NCBI RefSeq assembly: GCF_000160775.2
Contig: NZ_CM001024.1
Span: 1,352,113 to 1,416,112 of the forward strand
Source: Aeromicrobium marinum DSM 15272
GTDB taxonomy: Bacteria > Actinomycetota > Actinomycetes > Propionibacteriales > Nocardioidaceae
Direction of reading: 5' to 3'
Length of the DNA stretch: 64,000 bases
This document shows positions 37,849 through 46,555 of this stretch, piece after piece; within the stretch, counting starts at the first letter, position 1, and every line of letters begins with the position of its first letter. The position numbers were made by a program, and so were the translations under genes. Under the pieces are notes generated by a model. It saw nothing but the letters and a program-made list of their open reading frames with translations, made no database searches and had not been told where the DNA came from.

Positions 37849-38172
37849 ATGATCTTCATCGTCGCCAAGTTCCAGGTCAGGCCCGACTGGTCCGACCGTT
37901 GGATCGACCTCGCCACCCCGTTCACCGAGGCGACCCGCGCCGAGCCGGGCAACCTGTGGTTCGAGTGGTCCCGCAGCGTCGAGGACCCGAACGAGTTCGT
38001 GCTCGTCGAGGCGTTCCGTGACGGGGAGGCCGGCGGCGCCCACGTGAACAGCGAGCACTTCGCCACCGCCATGGCGACCCTCCCCCAGGCTCTGGCCGCG
38101 ACCCCGCGCATCGTGAGCGAGGAGATCGGCCAGGACGGCTGGAACCTCATGGGTGAGATGAGCGTCGACTGA
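37849..38172 (+). CDS. Antibiotic biosynthesis monooxygenase-domain protein (YgiN-like)
   Basis: The 107-aa protein is a ferredoxin-fold dimeric ABM-domain protein resembling quinol monooxygenase YgiN. It starts [21 protein letters not shown] and has [40 protein letters not shown], the usual beta-alpha-beta core with the conserved W and H. The reaction is unknown. ATG 37849 is seven bases after CAGGAT. Its TGA forms a CTGA overlap with the next ORF. Confidence 0.83.
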   Translation: MIFIVAKFQVRPDWSDRWIDLATPFTEATRAEPGNLWFEWSRSVEDPNEFVLVEAFRDGEAGGAHVNSEHFATAMATLPQALAATPRIVSEEIGQDGWNLMGEMSVD

Positions 38173-38537
38173 GCCCGCCGGACAAGATCTGCACGGCGTG
38201 CGGGCGCACCATCTCGTGGCGCAAGAAGTGGGAGCGCGACTGGGCCGACGTCCGGTACTGCAGCGCGGCGTGCCGCAGGCGAGGTGTCTCGCCCACCGAC
38301 CGGGCACTCGAGGCATCCATCCTCACCCTGCTCGACGCCCGGGCCGACGACGCGACCATCTGCCCCTCCGAGGCGGCACGCCAGGTCGGCGGGGAGCAGT
38401 GGCGCGAGCTGATGGAACCGGCTCGACGCGCAGCCCGACGACTCGTCGAGGCCGGAAGGGTCCAGATCACCCAGGCCGGCCACGTGGTCGACCCGTCCAC
38501 CGCGAAGGGTCCGATCCGTATCCGCAGGACGCCGTGA
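38169..38537 (+). CDS. DUF2256/DUF3253 protein with apparent CTG start
   Basis: This frame encodes 122 residues that match two small families in order: a zinc-binding DUF2256 ([20 protein letters not shown] with a second CysxxxCys at [10 protein letters not shown]) and DUF3253 ([52 protein letters not shown]), a winged-helix-like module. No ATG, GTG or TTG precedes the first cysteine pair in frame: the frame is closed by TGA at 38154. The only plausible initiator is CTG 38169, overlapping the upstream TGA as CTGA. It was missed by a canonical-start ORF scan. The role is unknown. Confidence 0.75.
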   Translation: MSPPDKICTACGRTISWRKKWERDWADVRYCSAACRRRGVSPTDRALEASILTLLDARADDATICPSEAARQVGGEQWRELMEPARRAARRLVEAGRVQITQAGHVVDPSTAKGPIRIRRTP

Positions 38538-38550
38538 CGCACCCCCGCGG

Positions 38551-39753
38551 TCAGGCGGCGGGGACGTATTCGAGGTGGGTGGTGATGGGGAGGTAGATCT
38601 CGGAGGTCAGGTACCTGGTGACTGGTGGTGGGTCGGGTTCGTGCGGCAGGACCCAGCGCAGGACCCCGTGGCCCTTCATCGAGTGGTGCCGCCGGCACAG
38701 CGCCCACATGTTGTCGCCCGAGGTGTCCCCTGCGGGCCAGGGTCTGCGGTGGTCCAGGTCACACCGGTCAGCCGGTACCAGGCATCCGGGGGCCTGGCAG
38801 ACCCCGTCGCGGAACCTGATCGCTTTGGCGAGGATCTCGGGGGCGTAGCGGCCGTGGTACTCATGAGCCAGCACGTCCCCGGTCACCGGGTGCAACACCA
38901 TCCGGTGCCAGAACGCCCCACCGTGCTCGGCCAGGTTCAGCGCCAGGTCGGTGATCCACTGTGCGGGAACACCCCACGACCCGTCGGCCGCCTCGGCGAA
39001 CCCCGCACGGGCACCGGCGAGGATGTCGGCGGTGACCGTGACCGCAACATCAGCACCCATGGCCGCCTGACCGGACTCGTTGGTGGTCAGCCACGCCGCG
39101 AACAGGTCCGCACGGCGTTGGGCCTTCGTCCGCGGGTCGTCAGCACCGAACGCGATGGCTTCCTTCGTCAGGCGCTTGTCGATCGCAGCAGCAACGTGGG
39201 ACGGCAGGTACGCGGTCAACCACGCCATCCCGTCATCGGTGTGGCGGACCTCCACACACCGGTGCTTGCGCTCCTCCTCCGCACGTTCGACCGCGAGGTC
39301 GCCCTCGACCCGGCGGACGAACCGCCGCAACCACGCCCGCAACTCCGCCACCGTGTGACCGGATGCGTAGGCGACGACCTTCGCGTCCAGGCGGGCCTTC
39401 GACTCGGTGCGGACCAGCTTGTCCAGGGTCAGACCGATCTCGCGGACCCGGGCACCATCGACCATCCCGGCACGAAACGCCGCCCACACCGATGGTGCGT
39501 CCTCGACCACCCGATCAGCGACCGCGAACCGGTTCATCACCTGGGACTCGGACAACCCCAACGCCTGACCGATGGACCACACCACGCCGTCGCGCTCGAC
39601 CCGCTGCCGCACCACCCCGTCCAGCTCCCGCACCCGCACACACTCGGTGTCACGGAACCGCAGCATCGCGACCCATTCGGAGGCCTCGGCACGGGCGCGG
39701 GCCCGCGCCAGCACGGTCAGATGCCCCGCCGCCTCACGCTCCCCGATGTCCAT
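38551..39753 (-). CDS. DUF222 / HNH endonuclease (13E12-repeat-like)
   Basis: The 400-aa protein combines an N-terminal DUF222 helical domain (residues about 30-300) with a C-terminal HNH nuclease: CQAPGCLVPADRCDLDHRRPWPAGDTSGDNMWALCRRHHSMKGHG, containing the Cys pairs and the D-H/N/H catalytic residues. These proteins occur in many copies in actinobacterial genomes, are sometimes called 13E12 repeat proteins and behave as mobile or selfish genes. It ends 13 bp from the DUF3253 stop and is flanked upstream by palindromic repeats. Activity is inferred from the intact HNH motif. Confidence 0.9.
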   Translation of the reverse strand: MDIGEREAAGHLTVLARARARAEASEWVAMLRFRDTECVRVRELDGVVRQRVERDGVVWSIGQALGLSESQVMNRFAVADRVVEDAPSVWAAFRAGMVDGARVREIGLTLDKLVRTESKARLDAKVVAYASGHTVAELRAWLRRFVRRVEGDLAVERAEEERKHRCVEVRHTDDGMAWLTAYLPSHVAAAIDKRLTKEAIAFGADDPRTKAQRRADLFAAWLTTNESGQAAMGADVAVTVTADILAGARAGFAEAADGSWGVPAQWITDLALNLAEHGGAFWHRMVLHPVTGDVLAHEYHGRYAPEILAKAIRFRDGVCQAPGCLVPADRCDLDHRRPWPAGDTSGDNMWALCRRHHSMKGHGVLRWVLPHEPDPPPVTRYLTSEIYLPITTHLEYVPAA

Positions 39754-39825
39754 ACATCCAACCTAGACGTCACCACTGACACCCACTTTCTGCCCGCAAA
39801 CCCGGCCATCAGGTCCCGCTCAGGG
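39754..39825. other. Start of 574-bp gene-free interval
   Basis: Upstream region of the HNH gene, moderately lower in GC; nothing else is seen before the repeat block. Confidence 0.4.
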
Positions 39826-40298
39826 TCGCGACCAGGTGTTCGCCAGCCCGAGCCTGCGAGGGCGTGAGCGAAGCGAGGCGAACCTTGCGCCACCCGCCGC
39901 CTCGGGCTCCGCCCTCACGCTCGCTCCGCTCCCTGGCGACCAGAGGGGGCGTGGTCTCGAGGCTGCTCGTTCCTCGCAGCACCTCAACCACCGAGAACAC
40001 GCCACCACGCGTTCGCCAGCCCGAGCCTGCGAGGGCGTAAGCGCAGCGGGGCGAACCCAGCGTGAGCGTCGCCTCGGGCTCCGCCCTCACGCTCGCTCCG
40101 CTCCCTGGCGACCATGAGGGGCGTGGTTTCGAGGCTGCCCGTTCCTTGCAGCACCTCAACCACCGCGCCGTCGCGACCAGGTGTTCGCCAGCCCGAGCTT
40201 GCGAGGGCGTGAGCGAAGCGAGGCGAACCCCACGTGACTGTCCGCCTCGGGCTCGTCCCTCGCCCTCACGGTCGCTGCGCTCCCTGGCGACCGCATCG
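39826..40298. repeat. Three tandem copies of a palindrome-rich repeat
   Basis: Near-identical units of about 130-185 bp start at about 39826, 40010 and 40171. Each has a left arm (GTTCGCCAGCCCGAGCCTGC then GAGGGCGTGAGCGAAGCGAG) and a right arm (GCCTCGGGCTCCGCCCTCAC then GCTCGCTCCGCTCCCTGGCG) that are partly inverted relative to each other, so each can fold into a long stem. The first two units also share a spacer containing a GCAGCACCTCAACCACCG-like tail. No coding capacity is convincing. This looks like a REP/BIME-type or miniature mobile element, next to an HNH nuclease. Confidence 0.8.
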
Positions 40299-40327
40299 CG
40301 ACGCGCCGCCACGGCCTACCATCGGGC

Positions 40328-40903
40328 ATGGCCGATCGACCGAGCTTCGAGTTCGCCACCGTGAGTGCGGTGACCGATCGGGTGTGGATCGGTGGTGACC
40401 TGTCGATCCACCGCTCCGACCTCGCGCGTCAGCAGGCCGACGAGCTGGTCGAGCACGGCCTGACCCACGTGGTCGACTGCCGGTCCGAGCTCGACGACGC
40501 GGTCCGGTGGCGCCGACACCCGGCGGTCGACTACCTCAACCACCCCATGGACGACGCCGGCCAGGAGGTTCCGGACGAGTGGTTCGACGAGGCGGTCGAG
40601 CACCTGCAGACCGCTCTGCTCGACCCTGCCGCCGTCGTCCTCACCCACTGTCATGCCGGGGTCAACCGCGGGCCCTCACTCGGCTTCGCCCTGTTGCTGG
40701 CCGAGGGATGGGACCCGGTCGAGGCGATCGGTCGGATCCGCAGCGCCCGACTGATCGCCCACACCTTCTACGCCGAGCAGGCGCTGCGGTGGCACCACGA
40801 GCGGACCGGGACTCCTGCGGCACAACGCCGTGACGAGCGGGCCGCGCTGACCGAGTGGCGCCGCCGGCACCCCGTGTCCCTCCGGCACGTGATGGGGCGC
40901 TGA
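40328..40903 (+). CDS. Dual-specificity/tyrosine protein phosphatase
   Basis: The 191-aa protein contains the PTP loop THCHAGVNRGPSL (C-x5-R, Cys near residue 106), the signature of cysteine-dependent dual-specificity phosphatases. Upstream segments VWIGGDLSIHRSD and LTHVVDCRSELDD with a following DDAGQEVPDEWFDEAVEHL give the typical DSP core and general acid Asp. It is tail-to-tail, 3 bp apart, with a Ser/Thr kinase gene, which makes it a candidate antagonist. The start ATG 40328 lies close behind a TACCAT box. Confidence 0.85.
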   Translation: MADRPSFEFATVSAVTDRVWIGGDLSIHRSDLARQQADELVEHGLTHVVDCRSELDDAVRWRRHPAVDYLNHPMDDAGQEVPDEWFDEAVEHLQTALLDPAAVVLTHCHAGVNRGPSLGFALLLAEGWDPVEAIGRIRSARLIAHTFYAEQALRWHHERTGTPAAQRRDERAALTEWRRRHPVSLRHVMGR

Positions 40904-40906
40904 GTC

Positions 40907-42445
40907 TCAGCCGCTGAAGCCCGGGTACGCCAGGAAGAACACCACGGCCGCGGCCGCTGCACCGAAGTAGAGCACCGACAGGACCAGCGACCCGAGGCGG
41001 AAGCGGATGCGGCCCGCGCCCCGCACCAGCAGCACGGCGGCAGCCACCGGCAGCAGCACCCAGAAGATCCCGCCCGCGGTCCCGAACACGTCGGACGGGA
41101 AGGTCAGCCCGGCCGCACCGACCGCCAGCGCCAGCGCCCACACATAGACGGGGAACAGCATCGGCAGCGAGCCGGCAGCTGCCGCTCTCGCAGCCGCCCG
41201 GATGCTGCGTCCGGCGTCGTCGGCCAGCACCCTCCCGGTTCTCGTCGCACCGACGGCGGGCCCACCGAGGTCGGTCACGAAGCCGTCCCTGCGCCGCAGG
41301 ACCAGCAGTGCGACGGCCACGGCGAGCAACCACCAGGCGGTGCCGTTGGCGTCCGACCACGCACCCGGCCGGTACTCCCCCGGAACGATCCATGACAGGC
41401 CCCACACCAGCCCGGGCACGAGCGCGACGACGAACGCGCACACGGCCAGACCGGCGCCGTAGGTGCCGAGCTTGCTCCACCGGGTCACGGGGGACGCCTG
41501 CACCGGCGACGGGTACGGCGGGGGTGACGGAGCGGGCGCCGGCACGGGCGCGACGTGGCCGGTCCGCACGTCGTCCGGCGCGGGGCCGGTCGGCATCGGC
41601 GGAGGCCCGGCCGCCGGCACACCGACCGCCGTCACCGCGGCGAGCATCTGCCGCACGTCGCCGTAGCGGTCGGCGGGGTCGATCGCCATCGCCCGCATGA
41701 CCACCGCAGCCAGCTCGGCCCCGACGTTCGGGGCGAACGCCCGTGGATCGGGCCGCGGATCGTGGCGGTGCGCCATCAGCTGCGCCGACATGGTGCCCTC
41801 GAACGGCGACCGACCGGTCAGGCACTCGTACAGCAGGCAGCCGACCGAGTAGATGTCGCTGCGCTCGTCGGCGCGCCCGTCGGACTGTTCGGGAGCCATG
41901 TACGGCGGGGTCCCGGCGATCGTGGCGGTGGCGTCGGACGCCGCCCGGGCGATGCCGAAGTCGACGATCTTCACGCCACCGGTGGGGGTGACCAGCACGT
42001 TGGCCGGTTTGATGTCGAGGTGCAGGATGTCGGCGGCGTGGCAGGCCACGAGTCCCTCGAGCACGCCACGTACGACCAGCACCGACCTCGGACTCGGCCC
42101 ACGGTCGGCGAGCAGCTGGCGCAGGGAGGTGCCCTCGACCAGCTCCATCACCAGCTGCGGGGTCACCTCACCGTCGCCGTCGGTGAGGTTCACCAGGTCG
42201 TGGACGGTGACGACGTTGGGGTGTGAGACCCGGGCCAGGGTCTCGACCTCGCGAGTGATGCGGCGCATGGCGCGCGGGTCGTCGGTGAGGACGTGCGAGA
42301 ACCGCTTGACGGCGACCTCGCGACCCAGCTGGCGGTCCCTCGCCCGGAACACCACGCCGTGGTTGCCCGCACCGATCCGGGCCAGCAGCTCGAAGCGGGC
42401 GTCGGCGACCCCGGGCACGGGTGACGTGACCGACGGGTCGGACAT
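40907..42445 (-). CDS. Serine/threonine protein kinase (Pkn-type), membrane
   Basis: The 512-aa kinase has residues about 18-275 as the catalytic domain: IGAGNHGVVFRARDRQLGREVAVKRF (P-loop and Lys), a catalytic loop HLDIKPANVL (HLD in place of HRD), DFGIARA, GTPPYMAPEQSDGRADERSDIYSVGCLLYECLTGRSPF. A Pro-rich linker (residues about 300-345) is followed by four to five membrane helices instead of PASTA domains. The start ATG 42445 matches kinases with a short lead (MSDPSVTSPVPGVADARFELL). Downstream of an FHA gene in the same direction (58-bp gap), it probably phosphorylates that partner. Regulation by the flanking phosphatase is inferred. Confidence 0.9.
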   Translation of the reverse strand: MSDPSVTSPVPGVADARFELLARIGAGNHGVVFRARDRQLGREVAVKRFSHVLTDDPRAMRRITREVETLARVSHPNVVTVHDLVNLTDGDGEVTPQLVMELVEGTSLRQLLADRGPSPRSVLVVRGVLEGLVACHAADILHLDIKPANVLVTPTGGVKIVDFGIARAASDATATIAGTPPYMAPEQSDGRADERSDIYSVGCLLYECLTGRSPFEGTMSAQLMAHRHDPRPDPRAFAPNVGAELAAVVMRAMAIDPADRYGDVRQMLAAVTAVGVPAAGPPPMPTGPAPDDVRTGHVAPVPAPAPSPPPYPSPVQASPVTRWSKLGTYGAGLAVCAFVVALVPGLVWGLSWIVPGEYRPGAWSDANGTAWWLLAVAVALLVLRRRDGFVTDLGGPAVGATRTGRVLADDAGRSIRAAARAAAAGSLPMLFPVYVWALALAVGAAGLTFPSDVFGTAGGIFWVLLPVAAAVLLVRGAGRIRFRLGSLVLSVLYFGAAAAAVVFFLAYPGFSG

Positions 42446-42503
42446 CGCGCTGCTCCTCCCGGTCACCGGACGGGTCGCGGTGGTGCGGCCCGTCCAGCCA
42501 TTG

Positions 42504-43454
42504 TCACCGGCGCGTGGTGAGGCCCTCGACATGGACCGTCCCCTGCGCGTCGCTCGAGGGTGTCGTCGTGGCCGTGACGCGCACCCCGGCGAGCCGCAGC
42601 TCGGCGCCGTCGCGGAGGGTCGTCCACTGCCCGTCGCCGACCCGTTCGCCGTCGACGGTCGTGCCGTTGGTGCTGCCGAGGTCTTTGACCTGCCAGTCCC
42701 CGCTCCGCAGGCGCACGGCCGCGTGGCGGTAGGAGACCTCGGGGTCGTCGAGCACCAGCGGGCTCGCGGCGTGGCGCCCCAGCACGGCGTCGACTCCGGC
42801 CGGGACCGAGACGACGTCGTCACCCCGGCGCAGTCGCAGAACCCCTGCAACGGCGACGGTGGAGTCCGCCGGGAACCGCGCCGTGTGGTCCGCCGGGCGG
42901 GGCCGCGGCCGGGCAGCCGCCACGTCGGGGTCGGGTCCGGGGCCGACCATGACGTCCCAGCCGAACCCGCGCGGAGGACGGTCCGACGCGCGGGCGGAGC
43001 GGGTCCCACGGGCCGGCGGCACCCATCCGGCCCGGAGTCCGGGGTCGACCTGCACGGTGACGGTCACCTCGTCCGGCACGGCCCACCCCTCGCGACGGGA
43101 ATGCGCGAGGTAGACCGTCGCCCCGTCGGCACCCAGCCGGTCGAGGTCGCCGTCGGGGTCGAGACGGTCCACGTCCTCCGGGGCCAGTCGCACGGTCAGC
43201 TCGCTGAAGGCCAACCGTTCGCCGCTGGGCATGATGACGTGCTGACCGGTGAGTGCCCGCACGAAGCGGCGACGCAGCACGCCGGCCGATCCGGTGGGGT
43301 ACGACACCAGCTTGGCAGCGACCTCGGTCGCCGCGGCCTTCTTGGTGTCCGTGCCGAAGACGCTCTGCGCGACCCGCAGGGCCACCGCCACGACGGCGAC
43401 GAACACGAGCAGGCCGATCAGACTGGTCAGGAGTCCGGAGAGGGTGCTGGTCAT
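42504..43454 (-). CDS. FHA-domain protein with N-terminal membrane anchor
   Basis: The 316-aa protein has an N-terminal transmembrane helix (TSLIGLLVFVAVVAVALRVAQ), a DUF3662-like region (residues about 30-140, KKAAATEVAAKLVSYPTGSAGVLRRRFVRAL...) and a C-terminal FHA domain: VDAVLGRHAASPLVLDDPEVSYRHAAVRLRSGDWQVKDLGSTNGTTVDGERV (GR, SxxH and NG motifs). FHA domains bind phosphothreonine, so it is probably a substrate or adaptor of the kinase encoded next to it. Its ATG (43454-43452) overlaps on the opposite strand a possible ATG of the divergent gene. Confidence 0.87.
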   Translation of the reverse strand: MTSTLSGLLTSLIGLLVFVAVVAVALRVAQSVFGTDTKKAAATEVAAKLVSYPTGSAGVLRRRFVRALTGQHVIMPSGERLAFSELTVRLAPEDVDRLDPDGDLDRLGADGATVYLAHSRREGWAVPDEVTVTVQVDPGLRAGWVPPARGTRSARASDRPPRGFGWDVMVGPGPDPDVAAARPRPRPADHTARFPADSTVAVAGVLRLRRGDDVVSVPAGVDAVLGRHAASPLVLDDPEVSYRHAAVRLRSGDWQVKDLGSTNGTTVDGERVGDGQWTTLRDGAELRLAGVRVTATTTPSSDAQGTVHVEGLTTRR

Positions 43455-43524
43455 GACATCATCCTCGGAGTCCGAGCGCGCCCACGTCGAGGCGCGGCGG
43501 AACACGTTCCACGGAGGAGGTCCG

Positions 43525-44247
43525 GTGCTGCGCATCACCTGGTCGGCCGGCACCCGGTCCGGCACCGCCTCGCTCGATCCGGGCGGCACGTTCGTCGTGG
43601 TGCGCCGGATGAACCTGCCCGAGGCCGAGCCCGTGCAGACGGTGGAGACCGACGGCTCGACCTTCCTGATGCTGCGACTGCCGTACGTGAGCGACCCCGC
43701 CCTCGTCGTGCGCGCCACCGCCGGCCAGCCCGTCGTGCACCGCGGACAGCGGGCCAACGGTGCCGTGGTCGAGCTGACGCCGCCGCACGGCGACGTGACG
43801 AGCCCGGCGCCGGGTCAGAGCATCTCGTTGACCGAGAGCGGCACTCGGATCGACCTGCGCTACCCGGACCTGCAGGTGTGCGTGACGGCACACTTCGACC
43901 GGCTCCCGAGCCCCCGGGCCGATTCCGGGACGGTGCAGCTGGGCGTCGACTCGCTCCAGCACGACGACAGCTGGCTGGTCGCGGCGATCGCGGTGGCGCT
44001 CTCGCCGGACCACGGCGTGGTGTCCCACGGCCGGCTGAAGGCCGCCTTCGCGCAGTGGCGCGGTGTCGACGAGCCCAGCGACGGGACGTTCGACCGCAAC
44101 GTGCTGCGGCCTGCCCTGGAGGCCAGGACCCTGGAGCTGCCCGGCGCCCGCCTCAACAAGATCGTGTACCTCGTGGAGCGCTGCCGCCGCACGGCGGAGT
44201 TCCCCGAGCACGTGCTCGAGGAACTCCGCCGGCAGCTGGGCGACTGA
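43525..44247 (+). CDS. Unknown protein of the kinase-FHA locus
   Basis: This 240-aa soluble protein is unrecognised. The N-terminal half (VLRITWSAGTRSGTASLDPGGTFVVVRRMNLP and LMLRLPYVSDPALVVRATAGQPVVHRGQRANGAVVEL) is beta-rich and FHA/beta-sandwich-like; the C-terminal third (SWLVAAIAVALSPDHGVVSHGRLKAAFAQWRG...RLNKIVYLVERC) looks helical, winged-helix-like. Divergence from the FHA gene and proximity to kinase and phosphatase suggest a signalling partner. The start GTG 43525 has GGAGGAGG just upstream; an ATG at 43453 would overlap the divergent FHA start in the TCATGA palindrome and lacks an RBS. Confidence 0.65.
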   Translation: MLRITWSAGTRSGTASLDPGGTFVVVRRMNLPEAEPVQTVETDGSTFLMLRLPYVSDPALVVRATAGQPVVHRGQRANGAVVELTPPHGDVTSPAPGQSISLTESGTRIDLRYPDLQVCVTAHFDRLPSPRADSGTVQLGVDSLQHDDSWLVAAIAVALSPDHGVVSHGRLKAAFAQWRGVDEPSDGTFDRNVLRPALEARTLELPGARLNKIVYLVERCRRTAEFPEHVLEELRRQLGD

Positions 44248-44265
44248 GTCACCGCACGGGTGGGC

Positions 44266-45975
44266 TCAGATCTCGCCCTCCGCGTGCTTCACGATGAGCT
44301 CGCTCTTGCCCGGGTAGCGCACCTCCTCGACCACGGCCTGCATGATCGCCGACGGCTCCTTGGTGAACTGCGAGACGACCACGGTGACGATGAAGTTCAA
44401 CGCCATGCCGATCGCTCCGAAGCCCACCGGGGCGATGTCGTAGAGCGGGTCGTTGCCCAGGAAGATGGGCGCGGACTCGCTCGGCAGCGTCCAGATGAAG
44501 TACGCCATCGTGACGACCAGGCCGACGGCCATGCCCGATGCCGCACCGGCAGCGGTGCACTTCTTCCAGAAGATGCCCAGCACGAGCATCGGGAAGAAGC
44601 TGGCCGCCGCCAGACCGAAGGCCAAGGCGACCACCTGGCCTGCGAACCCGGGCGGGTTGATGCCCAGCCAGCCGGCCACCAGCACCGCGACGGCCATCGA
44701 GATCCGCGCCACCACCAGCTGCTTCTTCTCGTCCGCCAGCGGGTTGATCCGCTTGTGGTAGACGTCGTTGGCGACCGACGACGAGATCACCAGGAGCAGA
44801 CCGGAGGCGGTCGACAGCGCCGCTGCCAGTGCACCGGCTGCCACGAGTCCGACGATCGGCGCCGGCAGTCCCGCGATCTCCGGCGAGGCGAGCACGAGGA
44901 TGTCGTTGTTGATCAGCACCTCGTTGCCGGCCCCACCGGCGAAGTCGATCGCCCCGTTGCCATTGAGGTCGGTGACGGCTCCACCGTCGAGGCCGGTGAC
45001 CAGCCCGGCGTTGGTCCAGGTCTCGAACCACGACTGGTCGGCCAACGTTCCCGCCTGGGAGTCGCTCAGGATGTTGAACTTCGAGAACGCCGCGACGGTG
45101 GGGGCCGTCGTGTAGAGCAGCGCGATGAAGAACAACGCCCACAGCGCCGAGTACCGGGCCGCCCGCACGCTCTTGGCGGTGTAGAACCGCACGATCACGT
45201 GCGGCAGGCCGGCCGTGCCGAACATCAGCGTCGCCGTCAGCAGGAACATGTTGAGCTGGCTGTTGCCGGTCAGCGCCGAGGTGTACTCGCCGAACCCGAG
45301 CTCGCTCTGCAGTGCCTCGAGCTCGGTCAGGATCTGGCCGAAGCCGATCTGCGGGACCGGGATGTCGGTCAGCTGGGTCGAGATCGCCACGGCCGGGATC
45401 AGGTAGGCCACGATCAGCACGGAGTACTGGCACACCTGGGTCCAGGTGATGCCCTTCATGCCGCCGAGCACGGCGTAGAAGAACACGATCGCCATGCCGA
45501 TCAGCACGCCGACCGAGGTGTCGACGGCCAGGAACCGGCTGAACACCACGCCGACGCCGGCCATCTGGCCGACGACGTACACGAGGGAGATGACGATCGC
45601 GGCGACGACCGCGATCAGACGGGCCGACTCGTTGTAACGGTCACCCACGAAGTCCGGCACGGTGTACTTGCCGAACTTGCGCAGGTACGGCGCCAGCAGC
45701 ATCGCCAGCAGCACGTAGCCGCCGGTCCAGCCCATGAGGAACGCCGACCCGGAGTAGCCGTTGTAGGTCAGGGCGATGAGGCCGGCCATCGAGATGAACG
45801 ACGCTGCGCTCATCCAGTCGGCGGCGATCGCGGCACCGTTGGCCGGAGCCGGGATGCCGCCACCGGCCACGTAGAAGCCGGCCGTGTCCGACACCCGGCT
45901 GGAGTAGGCGACGTAGATGTAGACGGCGAACGTCGCGACGACGAAGACGAGGGTCCACGCTTGGATCTCGGTCAT
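44266..45975 (-). CDS. Sodium:solute symporter (acetate/lactate type)
   Basis: The 569-aa transporter has about 13-14 helices of the SSS family: NGAAIAADWMSAASFISMAGLIALTYNGYSG, AYLRKFGKYTVPDFVGDRY-like region, AVLGGMKGITWTQVCQYSVLI (sodium motif), TAGLPHVIVRFYT and AGALAAALSTASGLLLVISSSVANDVYH. It belongs to the subfamily of ActP/VC_2705-like monocarboxylate uptake systems. It is co-translated with a DUF4212 subunit (ATGA overlap). Substrate (acetate, lactate or similar) is inferred. Confidence 0.9.
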   Translation of the reverse strand: MTEIQAWTLVFVVATFAVYIYVAYSSRVSDTAGFYVAGGGIPAPANGAAIAADWMSAASFISMAGLIALTYNGYSGSAFLMGWTGGYVLLAMLLAPYLRKFGKYTVPDFVGDRYNESARLIAVVAAIVISLVYVVGQMAGVGVVFSRFLAVDTSVGVLIGMAIVFFYAVLGGMKGITWTQVCQYSVLIVAYLIPAVAISTQLTDIPVPQIGFGQILTELEALQSELGFGEYTSALTGNSQLNMFLLTATLMFGTAGLPHVIVRFYTAKSVRAARYSALWALFFIALLYTTAPTVAAFSKFNILSDSQAGTLADQSWFETWTNAGLVTGLDGGAVTDLNGNGAIDFAGGAGNEVLINNDILVLASPEIAGLPAPIVGLVAAGALAAALSTASGLLLVISSSVANDVYHKRINPLADEKKQLVVARISMAVAVLVAGWLGINPPGFAGQVVALAFGLAAASFFPMLVLGIFWKKCTAAGAASGMAVGLVVTMAYFIWTLPSESAPIFLGNDPLYDIAPVGFGAIGMALNFIVTVVVSQFTKEPSAIMQAVVEEVRYPGKSELIVKHAEGEI

Positions 45976-46250
45976 GAGTGGTGAACCTCCGCGTCCTCTT
46001 CCTCGATGCCGTACTTCGCGTCGAGCTTGTCCATCCGCCAGACGTAGACGGCGATCAGCCCGAGGAAGACGAGGATCGAGCCCTGGTTGGCGAACCAGAA
46101 GCCGAGTGGGAACCCGGCGATCTCGACGTTGTTCAGCGCGTCGGCGAGGAAGATCCCGGCCCCGAACGACACGAGCGCCCAGATGGTCAGCAGGACCGCC
46201 ATCAGCCTGAGGTTGCTGCGCCAGTACTCCTGGCGCGACGCTTCATCCAT
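45972..46250 (-). CDS. DUF4212 symporter small subunit
   Basis: This 92-aa protein has two transmembrane helices, RLMAVLLTIWALVSFGAGIFLADAL and FWFANQGSILVFLGLIAVYVWRM, and the DUF4212 signature YWRSNLRL and GFPLGFWFANQGSI. DUF4212 proteins pair with SSS transporters as sodium/substrate symporter small subunits. The stop overlaps the ATG of the large subunit gene. Confidence 0.9.
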   Translation of the reverse strand: MDEASRQEYWRSNLRLMAVLLTIWALVSFGAGIFLADALNNVEIAGFPLGFWFANQGSILVFLGLIAVYVWRMDKLDAKYGIEEEDAEVHHS

Positions 46251-46555
46251 GAATTGCTCCGATCGTTGTCAGCAAGCGAGCGGACGAGACGGCCGCCAGG
46301 ATGAACCAAGCAAGCGGGCAGCAACCCGGTCAAGGTAGAAACGTGGCCTGGATCACACGGGTCTGTGAACGGCGCGGATGGCTCGACCAGCGGCTCACGG
46401 ACCGCCCCAAGGGTCCACGAAAGCCTGCCGTTCGACCGCTCGTCGCCGCCGACCGACCGCCCGTCGCGCCCCACCGACCGACCGTCGGACGACGAACGGC
46501 CCTGCGCACCTCGCAAGCCCCCTGACCCGGCGGCGAGGGCGGTTATCGTCGGATC
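46251..46555. other. Gene-free interval (305 bp)
   Basis: No gene is seen here. There are CGACC-rich short direct repeats at about 46430-46500 and a TATCGT box at 46544-46549 six bases before the next start, consistent with a leaderless promoter. Confidence 0.5.

Noticed and set aside
35794-38316. 840-codon minus-strand open frame
   Set aside because: Shadow of the secreted protein, which has a signal peptide, RBS and terminator on the plus strand.
46430-46500. CGACC-type short repeats
   Set aside because: Imperfect, short and not symmetric; probably GC-rich low complexity.
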